A DNA stretch of 64,000 nucleotides from Chloroflexota bacterium (GTDB taxonomy: Bacteria > Chloroflexota > Dehalococcoidia > Bin125). Shown one piece after another: positions 32,174 through 41,034 of the stretch (positions within the stretch are counted from its first letter, which is position 1; each line of letters begins with the position of its first letter). Made by a program: the position numbers and the translations under genes. The notes beneath the pieces were generated by a model. It was not told where the DNA came from. It ran no database searches and saw only the letters and a program-made list of their open reading frames with translations. The stretch spans positions 356,985-420,984 of the forward strand of contig JAPPFB010000012.1 of the NCBI GenBank assembly GCA_028875225.1, read 5' to 3'.

Positions 32174-33946
32174 ATGAGCGACCGAAACTATTGGCAACGG
32201 CTAAAGAAACGGCAGTACAGCAGGCGGTCGCTGCTGCGAGCCTCGGCTCGTGCCGGGCTTGGCGCGAGCGCGATTGCCCTGATCGGCTGCGGAGACGATG
32301 ACGACGACGGCCAGCAGCAGGCTGCCGCGCAGGCGCAGGCGCAGCAGCAACAACAGCAGCAGGCAATGCAGCAGCAGGCTCAGGAAGAGCCTGAGCAACA
32401 GGCGATGCAGCAGCAGCAAGAGCAGGCCGCCGTTGCTCAAGCGCAGCAGGCCGATGACGGGCCCAAGATGGGCGGCAGGATCGTCGCGGCCGACGCTGCC
32501 ACTCCCGAGACCTTCAGCGGAACCACAGGACCGTTCGCGGTCGGCAGAGGCGATGCGACCGAGGGGTGGACGATCGGCATGTGGGACTGCCTGATGCGGC
32601 GCCGCGAAGGCAACGGCGGCGATGCCGAGCCACGGCTGGCGGAATCGTGGCAGCAGAACGCCGACGCCACAGCCACGGAAGTCACGCTGCGTGAGGGCAT
32701 CGAGTTCCACAGCGGCAAGCCGATCAACGCGGAAGCGGTCAAGGCGACGTTCGAAGTGATCGCCAATGTGGATGTCTCCAACTCCAGCCAGGTCAGGGGA
32801 CTGATCGCCAACTATCTCGAATCGATTGAAGTGATCGATGATCGCACATTGATGTTCAACCACCCAATCTGGCCGGGCGACATCATCTTCGACATGTTCC
32901 ACTTCGCGCAAATCCACGACGCGGACGAGATTGAGGCGTACAACGCCGTTGAGTCCTTTGGGGGCTGCAGCGGCCCCTTCATGTGGGACTTCGACCAGTA
33001 CGAGCCCAGTGAGCGGTACACCGTGGTCCGCAACGAGAATTTCTACCGCGATGTCCACCTCGACGCGATCGAGGTCCGCACGATCGCGGACGAGGACACC
33101 AGGGCGCTGGCCCTCGAGGCTGGGGAAGTTGACTTTGCGACGGTCAACCCTGATCAATATCTGCGACTCGGAGAGATGGACCACCTCACCCAGCTGGAGG
33201 GACCAGCTGCCGGGATGTGGGTCATGGGGCCGGTCCAGACACACCTTGGGGGCGGACATCCGGCGAACGACGATCCACGGTTCCGGCTTGCCTTGCACAA
33301 GGCGATCGACCGCGAGCGGCTGCACGAGGATGTGTTCCAGGGGATCGGCATGTCGACCAATCAGATGTGGCTGTCGAACTCGCCTGCTTATGACGCAGCC
33401 TTCGACAAGGACCCGTTCGACCCTGAAGGCGCCGCTGCACTCGTGGTGGAGTCGGGCTGGGAGGGCGTCGAGATGGACCTGTTCGTCTCCAACACGTTCT
33501 CCCATCAGGTGATCCCCGAGATTCTGCAGGCGAACCTGAAGGACGTTGGCATCAACATCACGATCGTCAAGCAAGAGGTCGCGGAGTGGGTCGACTTCTT
33601 CCTGACCGGCACCTTCCCCGGCCTCTATGTGGCGGGCACCGGCTTCTTCTGGATGGCGCCGGAAACCCTGCCGAACATGAACTTCCAGTTCCGCTTCCCG
33701 GAGAACGCCGTGGCGTCGGTGACCGGCGAGTACAAGCGGATCGTCGAGGGATTCGGCTCGCAGCCGACGCCGGCGGAACGCCTGGAACTGTTCAACGACT
33801 GGAACGAGCTCTGGGCAGAAGGTCCCTGGTTGCTTCCCTACCACACAATCAACAACACGACGGTCGTCAACAGCCGCGTGCACGGAGAGACGTGGCCGAG
33901 TCAGATCTTCACGTTCACGGAAGAGTGGTGGGTAGAAGACGTATAG
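32174..33946 (+). CDS. Family-5 ABC substrate-binding lipoprotein (cassette 1)
   Basis: This 590-residue oligopeptide/nickel/glycoside-type binding protein (SBP_bac_5) starts MSDRNYWQRLKKRQYSRRSL. It carries a twin-arginine motif (Arg17, Arg18) and a lipobox ending in Cys39 (IALIGC), so export by Tat followed by lipidation is expected. A run of Asp and a Gln/Ala-rich spacer reach to about residue 100. The binding domain then contains EIDFATVN-like and FHSGKPINAEAVKATFE blocks of the family. GGAAGGGG precedes the ATG. The two permease genes follow. The ligand cannot be predicted; two paralogues with the same leader lie at 51295 and 56521. Confidence 0.9.
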   Translation: MSDRNYWQRLKKRQYSRRSLLRASARAGLGASAIALIGCGDDDDDGQQQAAAQAQAQQQQQQQAMQQQAQEEPEQQAMQQQQEQAAVAQAQQADDGPKMGGRIVAADAATPETFSGTTGPFAVGRGDATEGWTIGMWDCLMRRREGNGGDAEPRLAESWQQNADATATEVTLREGIEFHSGKPINAEAVKATFEVIANVDVSNSSQVRGLIANYLESIEVIDDRTLMFNHPIWPGDIIFDMFHFAQIHDADEIEAYNAVESFGGCSGPFMWDFDQYEPSERYTVVRNENFYRDVHLDAIEVRTIADEDTRALALEAGEVDFATVNPDQYLRLGEMDHLTQLEGPAAGMWVMGPVQTHLGGGHPANDDPRFRLALHKAIDRERLHEDVFQGIGMSTNQMWLSNSPAYDAAFDKDPFDPEGAAALVVESGWEGVEMDLFVSNTFSHQVIPEILQANLKDVGINITIVKQEVAEWVDFFLTGTFPGLYVAGTGFFWMAPETLPNMNFQFRFPENAVASVTGEYKRIVEGFGSQPTPAERLELFNDWNELWAEGPWLLPYHTINNTTVVNSRVHGETWPSQIFTFTEEWWVEDV

Positions 33947-34095
33947 CCGATTCGTACACTCCGCGAAGCGCATTCGGAGACCGCTCAACCCGGTTCAATT
34001 GGCGCGGCGCGAGGGGTCGCCGCATGGTTCCCGGCGGGCGTAGGCCCCGCAGCTTGCAGTAGGCCGCCTGGCCAGCTCGCAAAGGAGCGCCATTC

Positions 34096-35040
34096 GTGGG
34101 TTCGTTCCTGATCAGCCGGTTCGGCCAGGGCCTCGCGGTGGTGCTGCTGGCCAGCATCCTGGTGTTCCTGGCCATGCGGCTGATTCCGGGCGACCCGGCG
34201 GCGCTGCTGGCAGGACAGGATGCGACCCCCGCTGACGTCGAGGCGGTCCGCGAACGGCTCGGACTGAACGACCCGCTGGTCGAGCAGTACGCCAACTGGC
34301 TGGGCGGCGTGCTGCAGGGCGACTTCGGAGAGTCGTACTCTCGCCGAATCTCGGTTGACAGGCTCATTGGCGCTGCTGTTCTGCCCAGCGCGGAGCTCGC
34401 GGTCGCGGGCTACTTCTTTGCGCTGGTCATTGGCATTCCGCTGGGTATCTTCGCCGGTTTGAGACCCGGCGGCGGACCCGACTACGCCGCGACCGGTTTC
34501 ACGATGTTCACCCTGGGCATCCCGAACTTTGTACTGGGCATCCTTCTTCTGTGGGTCCTTGGCGTGATCCTGGATGTGTTGCCCATCACGGGACGAGTTG
34601 CGATCGATGAGGATCCACTCGAGGCGATCAAATTCCTGATCATGCCGATGATTGCCGTGGGCGCCGGATCGGCGGCGGTGCTGGCCCGTTTTGTTCGGGC
34701 CTCGATCATCGAGACCTTGAGCCAGGACTTTGTGCGAACCGCGCGCGCCAAAGGGTTGCAAGAACGAACCGTCGTGCTTCGACACGCGATGCGTAACGCC
34801 CTGATCCCGGTGATCACCGTTGCGGCACTGCAGATCGGCTTCCTGATTTCCGGCGCGGTGATCGTTGAGGTCGTATTCGCGCGTCCTGGCTTCGGCGCAC
34901 TGATTATCTCCGGCGTCCAGAGCCGGGACTACCAGCTCATCCAGGGCATGCTCGTGATACTGGTGACGGTGTTCGTGGTGGTCAACACCCTGGCCGATGT
35001 GGCCTACGGCCTCGTCGATCCTCGGATTCGGGTGCGCTAA
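34096..35040 (+). CDS. ABC permease, DppB type (cassette 1)
   Basis: This 314-residue inner-membrane permease is the DppB/OppB partner of the oligopeptide family. It opens MGSFLISRFGQGLAVVLLAS with the first helix and has the expected large extracytoplasmic loop containing GDPAALLAGQDATPADVEAV. The coupling loop is FVRTARAKGLQERTVVLRHA. It starts with GTG after AAAGGAG. The 149-bp gap after the binding-protein gene holds no gene. The stop overlaps the next start (TAATG). Confidence 0.9.
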   Translation: MGSFLISRFGQGLAVVLLASILVFLAMRLIPGDPAALLAGQDATPADVEAVRERLGLNDPLVEQYANWLGGVLQGDFGESYSRRISVDRLIGAAVLPSAELAVAGYFFALVIGIPLGIFAGLRPGGGPDYAATGFTMFTLGIPNFVLGILLLWVLGVILDVLPITGRVAIDEDPLEAIKFLIMPMIAVGAGSAAVLARFVRASIIETLSQDFVRTARAKGLQERTVVLRHAMRNALIPVITVAALQIGFLISGAVIVEVVFARPGFGALIISGVQSRDYQLIQGMLVILVTVFVVVNTLADVAYGLVDPRIRVR

Positions 35041-35960
35041 TGGCTGACCTCGGGCCAACGCAGCCGGTCCTCCAGCGCGAGCGATTCCGCCTGCGCATTC
35101 TGACCTGGCGGCAGCAGTCTCAGTGGTTCGACGTCAGCTATCGGGTCGCGCGTGAGCGTCGGGGGCAAATCGCGATCGTGATCCTGGGGATCTTCGTCGT
35201 GGCGGCGATCTTCGCCGACCAGATTGCTCCGTATCACTACGAGACCCAACTGCGAGGCTCGCGCCTCCTCGCGCCGTCCTGGTCGCACCCGTTCGGCACG
35301 GACGAGGTCAGCAGAGATCTGCTCAGCCGCATGATCTACGGCCTGCGCATCTCGCTGCTCGTCAGCCTGGGCGCGGTCGCAATCGGTTTGCCGATTGGCG
35401 TCGCCATCGGCTACACCGCCGGCTACATCGGCCGCTGGGTCGACGCAGTGCTGATGCGACTGGTGGACACGATGCTGGCCTTCCCCGGCATTCTGGTGGC
35501 GTTGGTGATACTCACCGTTTTGGGAACCGGTACCAGGGAAGTGGCAATCACGTTGGGAATCGGGGCGATCCCAATCTTCGGCCGTCTGGCACGCGGGCAG
35601 ATGTTGCAGGAGAAGGAGCGCGACTATGTGATGGCGGCGCGTACCCTCGGCTCGGGTCCGGTGCGGATCATCATGCGTCACGTCGCGATCAATACGTTGC
35701 CGCCGATCATGATCCAGGCGGCGCTGGTCATGGCCTTCGCAGTGATCGCCGAAGCGTCACTGAGTTTCCTCGGCCTGGGCGCCTCTCCGCCGACGCCGAC
35801 AATCGGGCTGATCCTCAACGCGGCTCGTGAATTCCTGATTATTGGCGCCTGGTGGTTCGCGCTGATGCCGATCGCGGCGCTTGCGTTGATGTTGATCGCG
35901 CTGAACTTCCTCGCCGATGCGATCCTTGAGGCGACCAGCCCCTACGTGCGCAACAAGTGA
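35040..35960 (+). CDS. ABC permease, DppC type (cassette 1)
   Basis: This 306-residue DppC/OppC-type permease has an N-terminal cytosolic segment, a first helix around GQIAIVILGIFVVAAIFA, and the family block HPFGTDEVSRDLLSRMIYGL. The coupling loop is DYVMAARTLGSGPVRIIMRH, and a conserved LSFLGLGASPPTPTIG follows near the C-terminus. It pairs with the DppB-type subunit one base upstream. No DppD or DppF ATPase gene follows; the next feature is a dispersed repeat. Confidence 0.9.
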   Translation: MADLGPTQPVLQRERFRLRILTWRQQSQWFDVSYRVARERRGQIAIVILGIFVVAAIFADQIAPYHYETQLRGSRLLAPSWSHPFGTDEVSRDLLSRMIYGLRISLLVSLGAVAIGLPIGVAIGYTAGYIGRWVDAVLMRLVDTMLAFPGILVALVILTVLGTGTREVAITLGIGAIPIFGRLARGQMLQEKERDYVMAARTLGSGPVRIIMRHVAINTLPPIMIQAALVMAFAVIAEASLSFLGLGASPPTPTIGLILNAAREFLIIGAWWFALMPIAALALMLIALNFLADAILEATSPYVRNK

Positions 35961-35982
35961 CTGATCGACCCTCATAAGTCCC

Positions 35983-36075
35983 GTCATACCCGCGCTTGTC
36001 GCGGGTATCTCGACTCAGGCCGCGCGGTTGCCCTTCGCAACGCAGCGAGATTGCCGCGGGAAGCGCGGCAATGAC
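35983..36075. repeat. Dispersed palindromic repeat, family A copy 2
   Basis: The element is bounded by GTCAT and ATGAC, with the same left hairpin (ACCCGCGC...GCGGGT) and right hairpin (ATTGCCGCG...CGCGGCAAT) as copy 1 and an unrelated spacer. It lies between convergent genes and may double as a transcription end. Confidence 0.8.
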
Positions 36076-36113
36076 GGGCTCTGTGGCAAGGTGTTCATCA
36101 ATATCGACAGACC

Positions 36114-36851
36114 CTACTTCGGCGAATCAATTCCGAGCGACTGGGCCAGGCTGGCGACCGGCGCTGCCGCCTGTTCGACGGCCGATTCCATGGCCTGTTG
36201 CCAGAACTGTGCGACCGGTTCCAGCTCTTCCTCGTTGAAGCGGCACTCACGCACGGCGAACGAGTCCGAGGGGTAGACCACGGCGTCGACCGGCGGGCCG
36301 ACGTCGGCCGAACTTGCCTCGGTCGAGTGGAAGGAGAGCACGCCCAGTCGCAGGGCCTCCTCCAGGGAGGCCTCATAGCGCAGCGCGCGGTCGAGGATCG
36401 GTTTGCCGAATCGGGTCTCGCCGATGATCAGGTACGGGGTACCTCTCGAGACCTCAACCCAGTTGCCCTGGGGATAGAGCAGATAGAGATGCGGTTCATC
36501 GTCTTCGGGCATCTGGCTGCCGACGATGCAATGCAGATCGAAGTGCAGTCCGGCCTTGATCAGCCAGTCGTTGTCCTCGGTGTAGACGCGGCGGATCTCC
36601 TCCGCCAGAGCGTTGACCGCCTGGTACGAGCGCGGGAGATTCGTGCCGTTCAGCCGCAGGCGCTCCTCGAAGTAGGTGATCGCCTTGTCGCGCACCGAGC
36701 GCAGGCCGCTGGAGAGCACGAACATGGAGTGCCGTTCGCCCTCGTGAACGGCGATCTTCTTGGCCGTCGAGACCTCGGAGCCGCTCGTGATCCTGGTGTC
36801 GGCGATCGCGACGAGGCCATCCTGGCACTTGATGCCCACGCAGAACGTCAT
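36114..36851 (-). CDS. Anbu-type bacterial proteasome-like peptidase
   Basis: Anbu is an Ntn-hydrolase that assembles into open, helical proteasome-like particles. The 245-residue protein starts MTFCVGIKCQDGLVAIADTR, placing the predicted nucleophile Thr2 directly after Met1, with the Asp and Lys of the Ntn site in ADTRITSG and AKKI. The frame continues upstream, but only the ATG at 36851 exposes Thr2 after Met removal. It follows the alpha-E gene by one base and the ATP-grasp gene beyond it, the known Anbu neighbourhood. The C-terminal tail (VEQAAAPVASLAQSLG) is helical. Substrates of Anbu are not established. Confidence 0.87.
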   Translation of the reverse strand: MTFCVGIKCQDGLVAIADTRITSGSEVSTAKKIAVHEGERHSMFVLSSGLRSVRDKAITYFEERLRLNGTNLPRSYQAVNALAEEIRRVYTEDNDWLIKAGLHFDLHCIVGSQMPEDDEPHLYLLYPQGNWVEVSRGTPYLIIGETRFGKPILDRALRYEASLEEALRLGVLSFHSTEASSADVGPPVDAVVYPSDSFAVRECRFNEEELEPVAQFWQQAMESAVEQAAAPVASLAQSLGIDSPK

Positions 36852-36852
36852 C

Positions 36853-37854
36853 TCAGTTCTGGTCAATTCCGGTTGCGGTTTGGCTCTGACGCTGGAATCG
36901 ACCCACGCCCGGCTCCGCATCAGGCACAGCGCGGAAGATATCGTCCGTGATCGCCTGGTCGATATCGATCAGGCGCTTCTGGAAGAAGTCGAGAAACTCG
37001 TGCAGGCCCTCTTCGACGAGCTGTTCCATGTCCATGACGCCGATGTCGAGGTGTAGCAGGGCGATGCCTCGCTCGGCGGCAGCCCGGCGTCGATTGGGCG
37101 TCTCCGCGGTCGCCAGTTGACAGTGACGCTGCAGCGCCTGCACGCAAAAGGCAAGGCTGCGCGGGAACTCCTGGGAGAAGATCAGTAGTTCCGCCACCTT
37201 GATGCCGTCGACCTCGCTGTTACCCGTTCGGCGGTATGCCTCGCGGGCAGAGGCGGAGCGCAACACCGCCGTCCACTGGAAGCGGTCGAACGGCCCGCCG
37301 ACCGAGTCGCCGCCGGGTAGGAGGATGTGATACTTCGCGTCGATGATCCGGCTGGTCATGTCCGCACGCTCGAGGTACATGCCGCAGCGGAACCACTCGC
37401 GTCCTTCGTCGCGGAGCACGGTGTTGTCATACAGGCCGAGGATGGTCTGCGTGCGTCGCTGGGTCTCGGTGCAGAACTCGTGAATGTCCCGAGCGATGTA
37501 TTCCTTGCGCAGTGCGAGGAAGAGATACAGCGCATTGATCTCTTCCCAGACCTCGCGCGAGATGTGTTCTCGCAGGCCGCGCGCCAGCTCCCGCGCTCGG
37601 ACCAGGGTGGCACGCAGGGAGGCCGGGTTCTGCATCGTGTAGATCAGAAACTCGGAGTGGGTCAGGTCGGGCGACTCGACCAGTTGGTCCCAGAACAGCT
37701 GATTGGAGGCCGTGGTGCTGACCAGGCTGTGCCAGATCTCCTGGCCGCTTTCGAGCATGACCTCGTGCTCCACGCGAGCCATGCGCGCGATGTTCTCGGC
37801 GCGCTCCAGATAGCGCCCCAGCCAGTAGAGGTTCTCGGCCACGCGGCTCAGCAT
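36853..37854 (-). CDS. Alpha-E domain protein (DUF403)
   Basis: This 333-residue all-helical alpha-E protein starts MLSRVAENLYWLGRYLERAE, the highly conserved family signature. Further blocks are WFRCGMYLERADMTSRIIDA and NRRRAAAERGIALLHL. Alpha-E proteins nearly always occur beside circularly permuted ATP-grasp enzymes and often beside Anbu and a transglutaminase-like peptidase. They have been proposed to take part in making and processing a peptide tag or small peptide. Here its start overlaps the ATP-grasp stop (TGATG) and its stop is one base from Anbu, so the three are translated as a unit. No biochemical role is known. Confidence 0.88.
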   Translation of the reverse strand: MLSRVAENLYWLGRYLERAENIARMARVEHEVMLESGQEIWHSLVSTTASNQLFWDQLVESPDLTHSEFLIYTMQNPASLRATLVRARELARGLREHISREVWEEINALYLFLALRKEYIARDIHEFCTETQRRTQTILGLYDNTVLRDEGREWFRCGMYLERADMTSRIIDAKYHILLPGGDSVGGPFDRFQWTAVLRSASAREAYRRTGNSEVDGIKVAELLIFSQEFPRSLAFCVQALQRHCQLATAETPNRRRAAAERGIALLHLDIGVMDMEQLVEEGLHEFLDFFQKRLIDIDQAITDDIFRAVPDAEPGVGRFQRQSQTATGIDQN

Positions 37855-39314
37855 CAGCCGGGCTCCTCGTTCAGCACCCAGGTGTCCTTGCTGCCGCCGC
37901 CCTGGGAGGAGTTGACGATATACGAACCCTCGCGCAAGGCGACCCGCGTCAGGCCGCCGGGAATCACCCAGGTGTCCTGTCCCGAGAGGACGAAGGGGCG
38001 CAAATCCGCCCGGCGCGGCTTCAACCGGTCGCCGTCGAAGGTCGGAATCGTGCTGAACTGGAGCAGCGGCTGAGCGATCCAGTTGCGCGGATCTTCCTTG
38101 ACCTGGGTCAGCGTGTCCTCGAGCTCGGCATCCGACGCCTGCTCGCCGATCAGGACGCCGTAGCCGCCCGACTCGTTGGCGGGCTTGATCACCAGTTCCC
38201 GCGCGCGGGCGCAGATGTGGTCCAGTTCGGCCGGCACCAGCGGCGAGAAGGTCTCGACGTTGGCAAGGATCGGATCCTCGTCCAGATAGAAGCGGATGAT
38301 CTCGGGCACCCAGCGATAGACGACCTTGTCGTCGGCGACGCCGGCGCCGGGAGCGTTGACCAGCGTCACATGACCGTTGAGATATGAACGCATCAACCCG
38401 GGCACGCCCAACAGCGAGTCGGACCGGTAGACCAGCGGATCGAGAAAGTCATCGTCGATCCTGCGGTAGACGACATCGATCCGCTCGAGCCCGGAGGTTG
38501 AGCGCAGGTAGACGACATCATCGTCGCCAACGGTGAGATCCGGCCCTTCAACGAGCGGGATGCCCATCTGATTGCTGAGGAATGAGTGCTCGAAGTAGGC
38601 CGAGTTGTAAATCCCCGGCGTCAGGAGCACGGCGCGAGGCTGATCGCCGCTGTCGTTCGGACGCACCGAGAGCAGCATGTTCAAGAGCTGGTTGGGATAG
38701 TCGGCGACGGCCCGCACGCCCCAGCGAGGGAACAGATCGGGCACGACCCTGAGCATCACCGTCCGGTTCTCGAGCACGTAGGAGACGCCCGATGGAGTCC
38801 TGAGATTGTCCTCGAGCACGACCATGCCGCGTTGATCGTCGCGGACCAGGTCGCAACCGGCGATGTGCGCGTAGATGTCGAGCGGCGGCCGAAAGCCCGC
38901 CATTTCGGGCCGGTATCCGGGAGAACTCAACACGATCTCCGCCGGCACGACGCCGTCCTTGATGATCCGTTGGTCTCCGTAGACGTCGAGCAGGAACAGG
39001 TTGAGCGCCCGGAGTCGCTGTTTGAGTCCTGCTTCAACTCGCGACCACTCCTGCGCTCCGACGATCCGTGGGATCAGGGAAAACGGGAAGATCCGCTCGG
39101 TGCCCTCGTCTTCGGAGTAGACATTGAAGGTGATGCCCGCGCTGAGCAGGGCCAGGTCGGCGCGCTCCTCGCGTTGCAGGTGGTCGTCGAGCGTCCAGCC
39201 CTGCAACATCTCGCCCAGCTCTCGATAGTCGTCTCGGAAGGCGCCGGTTTCGTCGAACATTTCGTCGCTCGACGGACCGCTGTCCTGATAGTCGTGCAGG
39301 AATTCGTTGGCCAT
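37854..39314 (-). CDS. Circularly permuted ATP-grasp type 2 protein
   Basis: This 486-residue putative ligase joins a carboxylate to an amine using ATP. The family signature runs through YRPEMAGFRPPLDIYAHIAG, GMVVLEDNLRTPSGVSYVLE and, near the C-terminus, RARELVIKPANESGGYGVLI and FVLSGQDTWVIPGGLTRVAL. The ATG at 39314 is preferred over the TTG 21 bp upstream. It is the first gene of the Anbu set. The transglutaminase-like gene that often accompanies these three genes is not found in the window. The 199 bp upstream show no clear promoter or gene. Confidence 0.88.
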   Translation of the reverse strand: MANEFLHDYQDSGPSSDEMFDETGAFRDDYRELGEMLQGWTLDDHLQREERADLALLSAGITFNVYSEDEGTERIFPFSLIPRIVGAQEWSRVEAGLKQRLRALNLFLLDVYGDQRIIKDGVVPAEIVLSSPGYRPEMAGFRPPLDIYAHIAGCDLVRDDQRGMVVLEDNLRTPSGVSYVLENRTVMLRVVPDLFPRWGVRAVADYPNQLLNMLLSVRPNDSGDQPRAVLLTPGIYNSAYFEHSFLSNQMGIPLVEGPDLTVGDDDVVYLRSTSGLERIDVVYRRIDDDFLDPLVYRSDSLLGVPGLMRSYLNGHVTLVNAPGAGVADDKVVYRWVPEIIRFYLDEDPILANVETFSPLVPAELDHICARARELVIKPANESGGYGVLIGEQASDAELEDTLTQVKEDPRNWIAQPLLQFSTIPTFDGDRLKPRRADLRPFVLSGQDTWVIPGGLTRVALREGSYIVNSSQGGGSKDTWVLNEEPG

Positions 39315-39513
39315 GAACAGATCCTGTCGGCGCAAAGGGTATCGCAGCGATCTCGTGGGCTCGGATGCGGGTCAGTCCCCGTCTTCGACCCGCACGGTCA
39401 CGATGTCGACCCGGTGGAACGTTTGGTGCCGCACCGAGAGTCGCACGAGCCGAAGACCTCGCCGCATGAGTCGACATCGGGCCTCTATTCGACGGCGGCC
39501 AGATGGCGCTCGA

Positions 39514-39912
39514 TTAGTGCGACGGCGATCCCAGGTAGCTGGAGCGGAACTTGACGCCCCAGTGGCCGTCCTGGTTGGTGACGATCCAGAACGTGTCGAA
39601 CTCGTGATAAGCGGCGCCGTCGGCGCGGCAGCGATGATTGACCAGCGCGCAATGTGCCTTGTCCGGTCCCTGCTGGACAACTTCCATCGACACCGTGTCG
39701 GTGTGATGCCAGCCTTCAGCCTCAAGTTGCGGTTGTCCACGCCGGCTGATCGCGGCGAACTCCTCCGGCGTCTCGATCGTTGTGAAGACGCCGTTCCAGA
39801 GCCGCACATGTGGATAGTTGAGCGCCGCCGCCAGGCGTTCGTGGTCCTGGGCGTTGAACGCGTGCTGGAATGCGTCAACCGCTGCTCTCGCGTGATCGGT
39901 GATATCGGACAT
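39514..39912 (-). CDS. SnoaL-like / NTF2-fold protein
   Basis: This 132-residue protein has a cone-shaped NTF2-like fold (ARAAVDAFQHAFNAQDHERL, then LWNGVFTTIETPEEFAAI and a C-terminal FWIVTNQDGHWGVKFRSSY). Such proteins are polyketide cyclases, isomerases or simple binding domains. AGGAG precedes the ATG at 39912; the longer upstream frame is low in coding character. It is divergent from the esterase gene at 40010, with 97 bp between them. No catalytic residues can be assigned with confidence. Confidence 0.7.
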   Translation of the reverse strand: MSDITDHARAAVDAFQHAFNAQDHERLAAALNYPHVRLWNGVFTTIETPEEFAAISRRGQPQLEAEGWHHTDTVSMEVVQQGPDKAHCALVNHRCRADGAAYHEFDTFWIVTNQDGHWGVKFRSSYLGSPSH

Positions 39913-40009
39913 GTGAGTCTCCTGCGCAGATCGCAACGCATGGCGGTCGCGCCGCACCACAACGGTAGTCTGCAGTTGCACGAACGCGATACGACGAGGA
40001 GACAATCCG

Positions 40010-40984
40010 ATGACCACTCCCGCTCTCGACATTGAGGCATACATGGACGCCGAGCACCTGGCGGTGCTGCAAGCGATGCCGGTGCGGTTGGACCTGTCCG
40101 ACATTCCCGCCACGCGCGCCGGGATGGAGGATCTGCGCGGCATGTTGGCGGCCGCGCCCTTGCCGGACAATGTGTCCGTCGAGGATCACATGGCGCCAGG
40201 CCCGGAAGGCGCGCCCAATGTCATGGTCCGCACGTATCGCCCGGCGTCATTGCCCGCTAATGCCCCGGCGCTGTACTGGATCCACGGCGGCGGCATGGTG
40301 CTGGGCGATGTGGCGATGAACGACCCATATTGCGCCAACGTGGCCGACCAGCTGAACGTAATGGTGGCGTCGGTTGAATATCGGCTCGCGCCCGAGCACC
40401 CGTTCCCCGCACCGATCGAAGACTGCTACGCCGGCCTGCGCTGGTTCGCATCGTCCGCCGACGGGTTCGGCATCGACCGCAACCGGATCGCGATCGGCGG
40501 CGGCAGCGCCGGCGGCGGGCTGGCGGCCGGTCTGGCGCTGGTCGCCCGCGACCGCGGCGAGGTCGACGTGTGCTTCCAGCTGCTCGTCTTCCCGATGCTG
40601 GACGACCGCAACATCACCCGCAGCAGCGAGGCGATCGTTGACGAACGCGTCTGGAATCGAGCCGCCAACCTGGCCGGCTGGGACGCCTACCTCTCGGGCA
40701 ACGCCGGCGGCGGCGATGTCTCGCCCTACGCCGCGCCGTCGCGCGCCACCAACCTGGCCGGACTGCCGCCCGCCTACATCAACGTGGGCACGCTCGACCT
40801 GTTCGTCGACGAGGACATCGCCTACGCGCAGGCGCTGCTGGCCGCCGACGTGCCCGTCGAGTTGCACGTCTACCCGGGCGCATTCCACGGCTCGAATGCG
40901 ATGGTTCCGGACTCGGAGATTTCCCGGCGCTGGAACAGTGACGAACTGGCGGCGCTCGATCGCGCCCTCAACGGACCACGCTAG
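40010..40984 (+). CDS. Alpha/beta-hydrolase, HSL-type esterase
   Basis: This 324-residue esterase of the hormone-sensitive lipase group has the oxyanion-hole motif HGGG (92-95, in YWIHGGGMVLGD). The nucleophile elbow is GGGSAGGG with Ser166, where the usual GDSAGG has Gly for Asp. An acidic residue and a histidine in VYPGAFHGSN (near the C-terminus) complete the triad. There is no signal peptide, so it is cytosolic. It may hydrolyse acetylated or short-chain esters. The next gene downstream is an LLM oxidoreductase 50 bp away in the same direction. Confidence 0.85.
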   Translation: MTTPALDIEAYMDAEHLAVLQAMPVRLDLSDIPATRAGMEDLRGMLAAAPLPDNVSVEDHMAPGPEGAPNVMVRTYRPASLPANAPALYWIHGGGMVLGDVAMNDPYCANVADQLNVMVASVEYRLAPEHPFPAPIEDCYAGLRWFASSADGFGIDRNRIAIGGGSAGGGLAAGLALVARDRGEVDVCFQLLVFPMLDDRNITRSSEAIVDERVWNRAANLAGWDAYLSGNAGGGDVSPYAAPSRATNLAGLPPAYINVGTLDLFVDEDIAYAQALLAADVPVELHVYPGAFHGSNAMVPDSEISRRWNSDELAALDRALNGPR

Positions 40985-41034
40985 CCGCCTGCAGCGAGTC
41001 ACCTGGCCAATCATTGATGATGGAGACCGCGTCC

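Noticed and set aside
32201-33988. 595-codon frame opposite the cassette 1 binding protein, with a Leu-rich end
   Set aside because: The Leu runs come from reading CAG/CAA repeats on the other strand. The plus strand has a promoter, ribosome-binding site, Tat signal and lipobox.
34082-34095. Frame extending the DppB-type gene upstream
   Set aside because: The GTG at 34096 has AAAGGAG at proper distance and begins exactly with the first membrane helix.
39315-39513. Remnant of the Anbu-associated transglutaminase gene upstream of the ATP-grasp gene
   Set aside because: A short minus-strand frame ends here, but its residues do not match the family start or active site.
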